Assembly: GCA_033026295.1 (NCBI GenBank)
Contig: CM065174.1
Span: 28,364,720 to 28,428,719 of the forward strand
Reading direction: 5' to 3'
DNA: 64,000 nucleotides
DNA from: Channa striata
Taxonomy: Eukaryota > Chordata > Actinopteri > Anabantiformes > Channidae
Below, piece after piece: positions 35,591 through 47,459 of the stretch. The number at the start of each line of letters is the position of its first letter. Position 1 is the first letter of the stretch. A model generated the notes under the pieces. The model saw only the letters and a program-made list of their open reading frames with translations. It was not told where the DNA came from and made no database searches. Made by a program: the position numbers and the translations under genes.

Positions 35591-36080
35591 CCCAAGTGCC
35601 TGATCCAAGATGTTTAGCATCGCAACTGGACATATTAATTTATCACTCAAAACTTAAAATTCAGAACTTTGTAGTCAAGACCTGAGACTTGGGACTTGCA
35701 AAACAATGACTTTGTCCCACCTATCTTAGCAGGAATACTGTTTTAGTTCCCGAAGAAAATGTGTGTGATTGCTGAAAGCTACAAAACAGTTTGAGTAACA
35801 CTGATATTGGAAGTGCTGAACAATTTAGAAGTGAAGTGAATGGAGTCTTTGATGCCTTTCATGTTTTCACACATGAAACACAATTAGTTATCAGCACAGA
35901 AAGTAAGTGGAACCCTATCCACATGAAAGCATCAAAGACTCAACGCAAAATCTAAATAATTTAAACTATTTATAGAAATCATTCTGCATTAGTTATCAAC
36001 ACACAAATTGATAGGCACCATCTCCAAACATGTTTTAACAACATAGAGTTGAAACGATGTTTCTAGCCGTAAGCATTTAG
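35591..36080. other. Intergenic spacer with an inverted repeat
   Basis: No gene seen. Arms GAGTCTTTGATGCCTTTCAT (from 35843) and CATGAAAGCATCAAAGACTC (35922-35941) pair over about 20 bp with one bulged base. A second CATGAAA at 35872 offers an alternative shorter hairpin. Confidence 0.7.
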
Positions 36081-36084
36081 GACT

Positions 36085-37435
36085 AGATGCTCACGGTATA
36101 TCCCTCAACACTGCATTCACTTCATTATTAGATTCAATTGGTTTCTCTCAAAATGTAAAAGAACCCACTCACTGTTTTAGTCACACCCTAGACTTTGTCC
36201 TTACATACGGCATTGAAATTGATAAACTAACAGTATTTCCTCATAATTCTGTTCTCTCTGACCATTTTCTAATAACATTTGAATTTAATTTAATGGACTA
36301 TACAGCAGCTAGAAAAACGTTTTGCTTCAGTAGGTGTTTATCTGAAAACACTGTGAACAAATTTAAGGAAATGATCCGTTTATCATTTACTTCAACAAGT
36401 ACTGATAATTATGCAGCATCTTTACGTTCCATACTTGATAGTGTTGCCCCTCTAAAAAAGAAGGCAGTAATTCTGAACAGGCGATCTCCATGGTATAGCT
36501 CGCAACGCCCGCAATTTAAAGCAGGCGTCACGAAGACTAGAAAGGAAGTGGCGTTCCACTCAGAAGAATCACGCTTAGCCTGGAAAAAGAGTTTATACTT
36601 AAACAAATTAGCCTCCGTAAAGCCAGAACAGCTTATTATTCATCACTAATAGAGGAAAACAAGAACAACCCCCGGTTTCTTTTCAGCACTGTAGCCAGGC
36701 TGACTAAGAGCCATAATTCAGTTGAGACTAGTTTTCCCTCAACGCTATGCAGCAATGACTTCATGACCTTCTTCACAAACAAAATCATAGCTATTAGAAA
36801 CAAAATTCACCAGACCCTCCCCACAAATACAACAGAATTAGAATCATCAGTAAGTCCTCAGTCCCTTTTAGACTGCTTTGTGCCCATAGATCTTGCTGAG
36901 TTAACTTCAACTATTATGGCATCTAAACCAACAACATTTCTGCTAGACCCTTTTCCAGTTAGACTGCTCAAAGATGCTCTACCCTTATTAGACACGTCCG
37001 TATTAGATATCTTTAGTCTATTTTTACAAACAGGATATGTACCAAAGGCCTATATGGTAGCTGTACTCAAACCTCTACTTAAAAAACCTTGTCTGGATCC
37101 AGGGGTCTTAGCCAATTACAGACCAATATCCAATCTCCCCTTTATCTCTAAAATACTTGAAAAAGTAGTTGCAAAGCAATTATGTGAGCACCTGCGCAGA
37201 AACAACTTGTTTGAAGAATTTCAGTCAGGATTTAGAGTTCATCATAGCACAGAAACTGCACTGATTAAAGTCACCAACGATCTTCTTCTGGCTTCAGATA
37301 ACGGACTTGTCTCTATACTAGTTCTGATAGATCTTAGTGCTGCATTTGACACCATTGATCACAGAATATTATCACAGAGACTAGAACATGTTATTGGAAT
37401 TAAAGGAACTGCACTAAATTGGTTTAAATCGTATC
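36085..37435 (+). mobile_element. L2-clade LINE copy C, left part (endonuclease end and RT)
   Basis: The 5' end is truncated, starting within the endonuclease with sequence matching 12300 of copy A. LSDHFLITFEF (about 36257) and the linker frame 36293-36649 follow. The frame 36763-37440 (225 aa) is the RT finger and palm region, with LANYRPISNLPFISKILEKV, EFQSGFRVHHSTETAL and VLIDLSAAFDTIDH, including a catalytic aspartate. It is cut at TCGTATC by an endogenous retrovirus and resumes at 44374. Confidence 0.9.
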
Positions 37436-37860
37436 TGTGAGGGAAGTTTTAGATCAATGACCATCTGACCATCTGTTCACACTTCTGGCAGAGGCCAGAC
37501 AACGAGTCCCTGCCACTCAGTAGGAAGCCCACGGGAACTTGACACCTTAACAGACCCTATTGTTGCTTTGAATCCTTGTTGACACCTTAAGCAGACAGTA
37601 ACAGAGACTTGCTAATTAAGGACTCCTGATCAATGTATATGATTTGCATAGTGGAGCAGATAAAACACACACACATCCTGACAGAGGGTATCAAATACAA
37701 TCTGATCCACCCGGGTGACACTGCTTTTTTGCTCTGTTCCTCTGCCTGCTCCTCTACCTTTTTGCTTATTTTACCTATGTTATTGTCATTAAATTGCTTG
37801 ATGATAATGTGAGAGCTGCCTCCTGTCTCTTAACTTGCTCTCTCAGATTTTTCCACAACA
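37436..37860 (+). repeat. 5' LTR of the endogenous retrovirus
   Basis: 425 bp. It differs from the 3' LTR by an 8-bp internal duplication (GACCATCT near 37465), one T in a T-run, and about five substitutions. GATAAAAC near 37660 and ATTAAA near 37791 are candidate promoter and polyadenylation signals. Confidence 0.9.
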
Positions 37861-38149
37861 GATTGGTGTCAGAAGTGTGGGATGGACGCGCTTTCTGGAC
37901 TCTGAGGGATAAAACAGTGACTGTGCGCACAAGTAAAAACCGATTCTTTTTTGATTTGAGAAGCTGTTCCCCTCAGGAGTCAGACTGCCGATCCAGTTAT
38001 ACGGACCGAAATAAAGCGGTAAGGCAGCAGAGGAGAGGGAGCACAGCAAAAAAAGCAGACAAGGTAAGAGAGCTCTATAAAACTCACTACTGGTTGGGTA
38101 GGTGACAAGACGTTGTCATAGTGGTTACGTTGTGTTATTAATTACCGTT

Positions 38150-39440
38150 GTATGCAGCGCAGTTTGAATCTGAGTCGCACGGGGAAAGATAGCACGAGAG
38201 AACGGGCTGCTAAAGAAATGGGGTTAGTACAGGGTACTAACAGAAGTGAGTGCCTGGCCTGGGCAAGTTCTGCCAACTGGAAGCAATGTCCAAACTTTTT
38301 TGGGGCAGTTGTAGTCAATTGACTAAAAGGTGGAAATTGGGGTTTACTAAAGAGGATAGTGTGAGTAGCAGACAGCTCAGTTACAGGAGGAACTGAAGAA
38401 GAATGACAAGGAGAGCACAGAGCGACACAAGTCTTTGTCCAAGTGAAACGGGAAGAAAAAACACAAAGTGTTTAAATCTGAATGGAAGGTATTTAGCATG
38501 TGGAAGGATGAATATCATGTGAGGGAAAGTAGAAGGTTTAGAAAACAAGACACACATGAAGATGAAAATGCCAAACAAACAGAACCAGAACATCTAGTTT
38601 ATAGAGCAAAGGATTGTTTGTACACTGAACCTCTGTATTCTGTTTTGTCTGAGTTACAAGGTAAACCTGGATTTGGACTCTGCAACCCCACTTGCTCTCC
38701 CACCATATCAGCAGATCACAGCAGCAGCAAATCAGCCAGCTCTCCCCCATCAGAGAATGCAACAGATCCACAAAGAGCACCAGAGGGGGGAGACACGTCT
38801 GAGGCATCACTCCAGGAGCCAAGCCCTGGAGGTGTGAAAGGACACTCCATGTTCACCAGATCAAGGGGGGCAGACTCCCCCACCGTTGAGGAGCTGGACA
38901 TGTGGACATCAAGTAAGTGATGGAGAAAATCAATCACCCAAAAGAAAACACTAACAAGTGGGAGAAAGACTTCCAAAATGTGGTCCAGGACTACAAACCC
39001 ACCTTGCAGGAAAGGGAATAGCTGTAGAAACATCAGCTGGGATGTTAACAAGCGGTCATACTCCACCAGAGGATGGACTGGGAATGAACCCCACGAGTGC
39101 CTGTGAGGCCCACCTGAAGGATTTATTTCTAACCAGAATGAAACCTGAAATTGCTATCCTCTCAGAGACATTCTGCAACATGCAGAAGAGACACAGAGAG
39201 GACAAAGAAGGTGACGTAACCAAGGGAAGGGGCAGCACCACCGTAACTCAGAAGCCTGGCATCAGTATGGAGAAAATGGACATTGGTCTAGAGGCTGCTC
39301 TGTGATTAAGCAAGGGCTGATTTGGTGAGGAAGCAGGGGATGCAGACGCTAGATCAGGTGACCCGCACCCACACTCTCACTTACATTAAAAGAAAAACCA
39401 TGAAGTGATCTATTAGTTTAATGAATATGAGTGGTAGGTC
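38150..39440 (+). pseudogene. Retroviral gag remnant
   Basis: Two open stretches, 38468-38920 and 38958-39305, in different frames. The second includes LKDLFLTRMKPEI, similar to a capsid C-terminal block. No zinc knuckle is clear. Multiple stops and frame changes mean no continuous gag. Called from position between the primer-binding site and the protease remnant more than from sequence. Confidence 0.55.
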
Positions 39441-39683
39441 ATGCATCACTGCAGATATTGGTGGAAAACCTGTTTTAGAGAGCTGCTCGGTTCCTCTCAA
39501 ATGCACTTTGAGAAAACAGACCACCAAACATTCATTCATAATGTCTCAAACTGTCCTGTAAATTTGCTAGGGAGAGATTTGATGTGTGAATTTGGCTTAG
39601 TGTTAGATTCAACCCCTGATGGCATCAAAAGTCTTGAAACAGGGAGATGGGGACTATCCCTCACAGGTCACTTAGGTCATTAA
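39441..39683 (+). pseudogene. Retroviral protease remnant (C-terminal part)
   Basis: An 80-codon frame includes CPVNLLGRDLMCEFGL, the block that ends retroviral aspartic proteases. The catalytic D-S/T-G segment is not seen upstream in this frame, so the protease is broken. Confidence 0.7.
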
Positions 39684-42600
39684 CATACATTTACAATATG
39701 CATGTAAGAGTAAACTTGCTGATAACACTCGTGTTACACAGCAGCTTACAGACTTTGCACACACACAGCACACATACAGAAACATTCCAACATCAAGGTC
39801 ACTACACAGCACAGCACACGTGAAGGTAGAACCAGAAAGTGAATATGAAGGTCAGTGGTATGTAGAAAATGGGGAAGGTGTAGTGATATGTTTGACAAAC
39901 GTGTATTGGACAAAGACTGCTGCTGTTGCCCCTGTCTCACTCTCCTCTAAACAGGAAGAACTATTTAGGGGAATACTCCACATGTCCTATTGGCAAAACC
40001 ATCTTATTGGAGTTGGCAAGACCTTGGCCCATGGTTGCAGAAGACGCTGTTCCTCGAGGAATTCCAACCAACAGCATCAGATCCTAGGATGGAATATAGC
40101 TGGAAGGGTGATGTACATCGTACACAATTTACATCAAGTGTACAAGTTGGTAAAATAGTAGAGCTCACAGATATTGCGCATGCTGCCGCCTTTTTCATCA
40201 CTAAAACTAGTTTACCACTAGAGCTCGAGCAAAATTCCAGATTCTTTAGGCAGCCCATAAATATGACATAGGTCATATAAAAGATGCGGGACCTCTGACA
40301 GTCCTTCCAAAATCAGAGTGTAGACCATGGCAGAACAAACACTCTTTAAAACAGGAAGCCATCATCATTGGCATAAGCCTGTGTAAAACTCCCTGTTAAC
40401 GGCAGGTGTAATAACCTTTATTTTGAGAATTCTCTTGTTGCAACTTATTTCTTGTAAAGAGACCTAGGTCAACCAATTGGGTGGCGCTTTGTTCAAAATT
40501 ACAGGAGGTGAAGGCAGCCATACACCCCTGAGCGCCTGAAGTAAAACTTTACAAATTATTCTTTCTCTGGTACCACCAAATTTGACAAACTTCTGTGTAA
40601 CAGTACATAGACGCTTCGCTAATTTGTATTTGTTAATCTGAGGAACCATGTAAATTGATACGGTGCACCTATTAAAACATCTTTTAGACAATGGCCATAA
40701 AGTTTTTGTTTGTTTGTTTGTTTTGTTTTTAACTGCAGTTTGTGCAACAAAAGTGACATGTCTGGGTCAGGTGATCACCCCAGATGAAAACAGTGTCACA
40801 AAATGAATTGCAGATTTTAAGGCTGACAAAAGCCAATGATAATTTCTTTTTCCTGGCACGACACAATTCTGCAAAGGAATCGCTCCTGTGCGAAACTTTC
40901 CCGTTTGCTGTGGAGTGTGGTTGTTGTTGTGTGTGTTGGCACATGTTGATAGCATGTTGCCTGTTGTTGATAGCACTGGTGCTATTGCTCCCGAAGTGTT
41001 TGCTGACTTGGTTTGCCTAATACTGGTTAGTTTTTGACCAGGAAGACAGCTCCATAACTTTGGGGAATTGCTTGTGGGTGTAGTTGTATCTGTAGCAATC
41101 TAGTAAAACTGGATCCAGTTATAGCAGGATTTTTATTGCGTGAGAAGCGTTGTTGCAGCAGAGAAGCTGTGTTTGGTTTGCTGTTCCGATTGCTTGGGAA
41201 GGTGCAATATGTTGGATGGATATCCTCATATCTGCACTGAGGTACTAAAAATCACCTGTTCTATTAAAAATGGGTTTGAAAACACTAATTCTGAACGCTG
41301 ACAGAATTGTGTGTTGATGGCTCTGATTTGCTGAAATGTCTAGCCTTGTGAAATTGCCTTGGGTTTGCAGTTGTCACAAAATTGTAGTGTCCTTGCTTTT
41401 GAAAAAACTACGTTGTAACTCATCTGCAAGCTGGTGAGCTGAGAGCTCTTGGTGAAAACTACAAACTGGCCAATGATATGAAGTTTGAATGAATGTATGA
41501 ATGTTTAGACTGACTTATGTTTGGTGTTGCTCATAAATAAGGCTGTCTCTGGAGACAGAGAAGACTTGTGACGTCAGGCAGAACACTAACTGCACATTTT
41601 TCTCCTTGCAGTTCCGTAGATGCTGACTTGTTGCCTACGTGAATATCGGTTATGAAATATGACACTCTAACATTAACAAAATAATTTGATTTCTGCAGGA
41701 ACTTCAACAACGGATACAGCGGCCAGGATGGGACAAATGTTTCACCCAACTCAGTTTTCTTTCTCCCACAGAAACTCAACCCACAGGCTGACTTGTCAAC
41801 CATGCAGTCACTAGCAAACACATCTAGAAACTTTGTAATGAAATTAGGTGCAACACTGTAAAAGGGACATCGCTCGGTCCAGAGATAAACTTTGTTTACC
41901 TAATTGAGATTTCCATCTAAATGCAAAGCTAGCTCATGGTAGACATTTGCAAAGGGGGGATGTGTGCATATTTTAACACCTACTATAAACCCTAAAGCAA
42001 AGGTTTCAGGGAATGCAGGACATGTTAATCTGTGGGGCACACAATGCCTCTGGTGCGATTAAATGCCTCTGCAAGGCCACTTCCCACCTGATAGACCCTT
42101 TGAATATTGGATGATTGGGTTAATTGAGCTATAGCTATGTAGAAATGGAGTTGGCTTGACCATGGTTTACACGTTTAGCAAGTGGGTAGAGGCTGTTGTT
42201 TTTCTCTCTTCCAAACAGGATGCAGCTACTGTGGTAAAAGGCACTGACAAGTCAGAGGACCGTTCACTGAAGTGTTCCAAAATCAAGTAATTTGTGACAA
42301 TTGTCCTGGGTTTTACCTTGAAGATTAAACGATTTATCAAACTAATTTTGGGTTATTGCTTTCTCACCCCAGAGTGCAGGTGTGACAGAATTCACAAAAT
42401 GTTGACAGGTTTGACATGGATTTAAGAATTAGCATTGGTGCTATTTCTTATGCAAGTTGAGTCTTTACCAAATAGGGTTTGAGAAAACCTCCTAGCGTAG
42501 TACTAATTCAGAACAAACAAACTTGAGTTTGTTATAATGATGTGATTTCCAACTGTTGTTCAGAACTCTCTCAGATGTTTGTCCCCAGGTAAAAGCAGCC

Positions 42601-42960
42601 CTGCCTACCCCTGCAGACATCAGCCTGCATGATCTCAAACCAGGTGACAAGGACATCCAAAGAAAATGCTGGCAGCAGAGACGCTTCGCAGGACCACATC
42701 ACGTACTACTGGCACCTAATTCAGCAGTGAAGGTGAAAGGACACGTCACATGGATCCACGTCAGCCACTGCATAAGGATCCCCAACTGGAACCGGAACAA
42801 ATACTACACCAGGCGTACACCGACTTGTCAAGCTACAGACAGTCAAATTTGTCCCCTGAAATTGTTCACCCCCGGTGAGGAGGGAGAGGTGCTGATTGGG
42901 CTGGGCCCACACTTCAAGCTCCAACACACGTTAGGAAGGGTGAACACAGGGAGGTGACAA
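39684..42960 (+). pseudogene. Retroviral polymerase remnant (RT, RNase H and integrase pieces)
   Basis: Scattered, frame-shifted pieces in the expected order. An RT-adjacent segment lies at 39900-40270. An RT thumb trace (KVTCLGQVITPDEN) is at about 40755-40800. RNase H-like traces (AGELRALGENYKLA and FGVAHK) are at 41420-41540. Integrase core traces (FSKWVEAVVFLS) are at about 42170-42215. The integrase C-terminal domain is the frame 42556-42957, with LHDLKPGD and VKGHVTWIHVSHC. The central RT including the catalytic YxDD block is not visible, so a large deletion is likely in 40280-40740. Confidence 0.7.
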
Positions 42961-43720
42961 AGGCGACATGTGGTGCTCAACAATGGAGGATCCCACACAA
43001 GATCACAGACTCTTAATGAAGGTGTGGATGCTAAAGAACAGAGTGTGCACATTTGACCTCTTCACCATGGTTGCAGCCATCCTGCAGATGATCTGTGAAT
43101 TGTGGCACAATCAACAGATCACACAGCAACTCGCAAACAAATCCAGACTGACAAGGAGTGTGACTGAGCCTGTTGGCTTACTTGATCCATACTCTGCAAC
43201 ACAGTCTCTGCCATGGATGATGAACAAATGCAATATGTTCAGAATTCCCTGGGAGTCCCAACCCTCTGCTGGTTGTGCACAACCAACAAGAAGGTCGATT
43301 GGATTAAGCATGAGGTTCATCAAGCACACGCACGATGCCAGCAGCTTGCAGCAACAACGCAGATGACATGAGAGAACAGCAGGGCAACTTACATGCTGCT
43401 TGCAGACAAAGGAGGAGTCTGCACCATGACACCAGCACCTGGGGCTAGTTTGACATTGTGTAAAACTTTCATTTTGTCTCTCCTCACAGGTGCTGTAATA
43501 GGCACTACTGCGCTAACATTGTCTGGATGTTGTTTTATTCCCTGTGTGCATATGCTGATAATGCGAAAAATCGACCACTCCATCTCACACCAAATGGCTC
43601 TCCAAAGCATGTTCTTCCTACAGGACAATGTTTTAGCTGAGTCTCTTGACATCCCTAACTGGGAACCCCCATATCATGGACATGACAACATCAGTCTCTA
43701 GATTTTGACTCTTACTTACT
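42961..43720 (+). pseudogene. Retroviral envelope remnant (transmembrane subunit end)
   Basis: The frame 43393-43701 begins LLADKGGVC, resembling the end of the disulfide-loop region of class-I envelope transmembrane subunits. A hydrophobic anchor (FILSLLTGAVIGTTALTL) and a short tail follow. An upstream frame 42968-43366 occupies the surface-subunit position but is far too short. The envelope is deleted and cannot be functional. Confidence 0.6.
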
Positions 43721-43721
43721 G

Positions 43722-43840
43722 TAACTGGTCAAGGCAGATGGCCGCCCACCCTGAGCCTGGTTCTGCCAGAGGTTTCTTCCCATGGCGGAAGTTTTTCCTC
43801 TCCACTGTTGCCTAAGGCTTGCTCAAGGGGGATTGTTAAG
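43722..43840 (+). repeat. L2 3'-tail-like segment inside the retrovirus
   Basis: GGTCAAGGCAGATGGCCGCC, the CACCCTGAGCCTGGTTCTG block, and TTTTTCCTCTCCACTGTTGC match the 3' UTR of the L2 copies at 46715 and 51265 in the same order and orientation. It lies between the envelope remnant and the purine tract. Confidence 0.85.
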
Positions 43841-43955
43841 ATTTTTTTCTTTTTCGTTTTGTTACTGTTGTATTGTTATGTTCTTTGCTTCTACTATTGC
43901 TCAGCCTTGATTACTCCTGACATTTTGTTATCAAAAAATGATAAAAGGGGGGATG

Positions 43956-44373
43956 TGTGAGGGAAGTTTTAGATCAATGACCATCTGTTCACACTTCTGG
44001 CAGAGGCCAGACAACGAGTCCCTGCCACTCAGTAGGAAGCCCACGGGAACTTGACACCTTAACAGACCCTATTGTTGCTTTGAATCCTTGTTGACACCTT
44101 AAGCAGACAGTAACAGAGACTTGCTAATTAAGGACTCCTGATCAATGTATATGATTTGCATAGTGGAGCAGATAAAACACACACACATCCTGACAGAGGG
44201 TATCAGATACAATCTGATCCACCCGGGTGACACTGCTTTTTTTGCTCTGTTCCTCTGCCTGCTCCTCTACCTTTTTGCTTATTTTACCTATGTTATTGTC
44301 ATTAAATTGCTTGATGATAATGATAGAGCTGCCTCCTGTCTCTTAACTTCCTCTCTCAGATTTTTCAACAACA
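43956..44373 (+). repeat. 3' LTR of the endogenous retrovirus
   Basis: 418 bp, nearly identical to the 5' LTR, preceded by the purine tract and followed by the target duplication GTATC. About 1.2% substitutions between LTRs (counted by eye) suggest an insertion younger than the L2 it interrupts. Confidence 0.9.
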
Positions 44374-45127
44374 GTATCTACCAGATATCAGATAGATTTC
44401 AATTTGTTCATGTTAATGATGAATCTTCCACATACACAAAAGTTAGTTATGGAGTTCCACAAGGCTCTGTGTTAGGACCAATACTCTTTACTCTATATAT
44501 GTCTCCCCTTGGCAACATTATTAGAAAACACAGCGTAGCATTTTCACTGCTACGCTGATGACACGCAGTTATATCTATGAAACCTGATGAAACAAATCAG
44601 TTAATCAGACTACAAGCATGTCTAAAAGACATAAGGGACTGGATGACGTATAATTTCATTCTTCTAAACTCAGATAAAACTGAAGTTATTGTGTTTGGGC
44701 CTAAAAGTCTAAGAAACATGTTTTCTAACCATATTGTTACTTTAGATGACATGACTCTGGCCCCCAGTAGTACTGCAAGGAATCTCGGAGTCCTTTTTGA
44801 CCAGGATTTGTCATTTACCTCACACATACTGTAAAACAAATCTCTAGAACAGGCTTCTTCCACCTATGGAACATTGCCAAAATTAGGAGCATCCTGTCTC
44901 AAAGCGATGCTGAAAAACTGGTTCATGCATTTGTTACTTCTAGATTGGACTACTGTAACTCTCTACTTTCAGGCTGCCCCAGTAACTCTCTAAAAAGCCT
45001 CCAAATAATCCAAAATGCTGCAGCAAGATTGCTGACTGGGATTGGTAAGAGAGATCATATTTCACCCTCATTAGGTTCTCTCCATTGGCTTCCCATTAAA
45101 TGTAGAATAGAATTTAAAACCCTTCTC
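44374..45127 (+). mobile_element. L2-clade LINE copy C, right part (after the retroviral insertion)
   Basis: Resumes the interrupted RT: about 44445-44480 reads VSYGVPQGSVLGP, 44551 onward reads YADDTQLYL (catalytic YADD), and 44577-44834 continues with FILLNSDKTEVIVFGP and SLSFTSHI. 44945-45157 gives DYCNSLLSGCP and GKRDHISPS. Frameshifts near 44540 and a stop in 44577's frame break it. Similarity to L2 stops at about 45127, before the usual C-terminal end and tail. Confidence 0.9.
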
Positions 45128-45925
45128 ATAGTAGTTTTGTTGTCAGTGTTAATTTAGCTTTACAGGTTTTGAGAATGCAACTTGTTTTTGATTTTTTTTT
45201 TTTTTTTTTTTTTTTTTTGGAGAACCATGATTCAATCAGTTGTTCTGCAAAAGGTCCAAACAGTAGGTTTTGGACATGCCTCACACTTTCTACTAACTTT
45301 AGTCAGAATGTTTCTAATAGTAGAACATAGTATTATGATTATTTCAACCACAGATTGATCATTATATGACTGTAAGAGTAGCACAAGAATTCCCTGGTTT
45401 TTACCGTATTGACAAACAAATTGGAAACAGTCTTATCCCACTTTTACTGTTAGATGTGTTTCTTGAAAAAAGGTATGACCATAAGTTCATTACTTTCTGA
45501 ACGGCAACTTATCCACTAAAACAGCCTAATTATAAACTATAAAAATGAAGACTGTAACCAAGGTGATGGTGCACAGTCACAATATACAAGGCATTTTGCA
45601 ATTTACTGTGATTATAATGTAACAGGTGAGGGATTTAACAAACTGAAACCTCTTAATGATTTTTAAAATTTTATTAACAAATAATAGGCACTCAGCCAGG
45701 CTCTATTGGACATCTTTTAGCATAGTTTAGGGGTCAGATATAACACCTGGTCTCTACACACAGCATCAGAGTTCTTCTTGAGCATCAGTTGTCTCTAAAT
45801 CAGGAGATGGAAACCTTGCTGGAACTGCCTGGACAACACAGGCTGGCAAAACAAGACGGTTGTCCCTTTCAAGAGTCTGTCCTTACAGGATCCATTCTAA
45901 AAAAAATTACGATACGCTGACAGTT
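45128..45925. other. No gene seen
   Basis: AT-rich, with a run of about 30 T at 45190-45219. No supported frame. Confidence 0.5.
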
Positions 45926-46140
45926 TTCAATTCAATTCAACTCATCTTTATTTATATAGCGCCAATTTACAACAAGGTCATCTCAGGGCACTTTTAATAA
46001 TAAAGTCAAGACTATACAAACATTTAGAGAAAACCCAACAAATCCCCCTTGAGCAACTCCCTTTACCGGAAAAAACCTCCAGCAGAACCAGGCTCAGGGT
46101 GGACGGCCATCCGCCTTGACCGGTTGGGCTGACAGCCGAT
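45926..46140 (-). mobile_element. L2 3' tail fragment, reverse strand
   Basis: TTCAATTCAATTCAA followed by TTTATTTATATAGCGCCAA and the reverse of the CCACCCTGAGCCTGG block. Only the last 215 bp of an L2 are present, in the opposite direction to the tail at 46375. Confidence 0.9.
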
Positions 46141-46374
46141 ATTACCTGCAAAAGGAAATTATTTGTTAGTATTTGAGCAGCTGTTTTCTACCAGCACAAA
46201 GCAAATCTCTAGAGCAAACGCTACAAAGCTTTGTAAGCCCAACACCGTAATGCTGATTGCTAAGGTAACACAGACGTGAGAAACAGACGTGGCTGGTAAT
46301 GTGCAGTAACTTTACTCAGTGCTAACGCACAAGCTAACATTAGCAACGTAAGCTAATGATACACCATATTCTCT

Positions 46375-46935
46375 TTGATAAAGCTTATAGTTGGTTATAG
46401 TCATGCTGCTATAGGCTTAGACTGCTGGGGGACTCTGTACTGAGCCACTTTCCTTTTCTCTTCACTCTTTCCTCTCACCCCACATTTGTAATGTCACCAC
46501 TGTTTGACATCAACTATGTATCTTTTTTGTCCCGTAGTCATCTTTCTCCCTCTCTGTCCCCCTCTCTCTGTCCCTGTCTTCAGGTGTCCCCGGACTTGTC
46601 CCCGCGCTGTGTGTCCTCCAGTGCGCAGCTACTGGTCCTACTAACCTGCCCAATGTTTTGTTGTTGCTTTTGTTGCTCTGTTCTTTTCTCTCTCCACTTT
46701 CCACTCAGCCCAACCGGTCAAGGCAGATGGCCGCCCACCCTGAGCCTGGTTCTGCTGGAGGTTTCTTCCGTTAAAGGGAGTTTTTCCTCTCCACTGTTGC
46801 CTATAGCTGCTCAAGGGGGATTTGTTGGGTTTTCTTTAAATGTTTGTATAGTCTTGACTTTATTATGTAAAGTGCCCTGAGATGACCTTGTTGTAAATTG
46901 GTGCTATATAAATAAAGTTAAATTGAAGTTGAATT
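46375..46935 (+). mobile_element. L2 C-terminal codons and 3' tail, forward strand
   Basis: Starts TTTGATAAAGCTTATAGTTG (end of L2 ORF2) and runs through the full 3' UTR to AATAAAGTTAAATTGAAG with a GAATTG-type end. It could be the severed 3' end of copy C, or a separate truncated insertion. Confidence 0.85.
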
Positions 46936-47439
46936 GAAAAACAGGTTGCATTTTCAAAAAATGTAGAGCTAAATTAATTCAATGTGGTGGTGTACACAGG
47001 TTCATATAAAAAAAACTTTTGAAAACAAATCTAAATAAAAGATTATATATATAAGTCAGAGTAAATGTTTTTTCAAAAAGGTGGGTATGTCCAACATATG
47101 TGAGTTGTTGTTAGTCTTGTTCATTAGCCTACTTTTACATTGAAGAGAGACTTGTAGCCCAGACATTGTCAGACAAATTATAAATTTTTTACATTTACCA
47201 CAGACAAGAGTCATTTTAGACAAACTAACCCAGAAAACGGGCTAATTAGTGAGGGACAGTATTGTGACTTTACCTGTGAGGGATTCCGCTTCGTGTCCGG
47301 GGAAGCAGCAGCAGAAGGTCCCGGTTCCTCTTCGTCCAAATGTATTGAAGGAATGGCAGTTTCTCTTTAACAACAAACTGCATTGAAAATCATCTGGTTT
47401 AACTACGAACTAGTAGATTTTTCACGCTTTACACTGCAC
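46936..47439. other. No gene seen
   Basis: AT-rich. The 47275-47345 part is GC-richer with no recognised element. No 5' LTR matching the gypsy LTR at 56833 is seen here. Confidence 0.45.
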
Positions 47440-47459
47440 TGACTGACTTACACAGCTGA

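Larger units (their letters stand above)
37436..44373 (+). mobile_element. Endogenous retrovirus, class-I-like, defective, inserted in L2 copy C
   Basis: A complete LTR-to-LTR provirus of 6.94 kb flanked by the 5-bp duplication GTATC (37431-37435 and 44374-44378). LTRs start TGTGAGGG and end CAACA. After the 5' LTR, TTGGTGTCAGAAG fits a primer-binding site for tRNA-Leu. Before the 3' LTR there is a purine tract, AAAAGGGGGGATG. The order gag, protease, polymerase, envelope can be traced, but every gene carries stops, frameshifts or deletions, so the copy is dead. The closest relationship seems to be gamma/epsilon-like retroviruses. This rests on the CTD-type integrase end and the envelope transmembrane remnant. 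The class is inferred. Confidence 0.88.

Noticed and set aside
37794..38105. A 103-codon frame at the start of the retroviral internal region
   Set aside because: It begins in the LTR and runs over the primer-binding site; no gag motif is visible.
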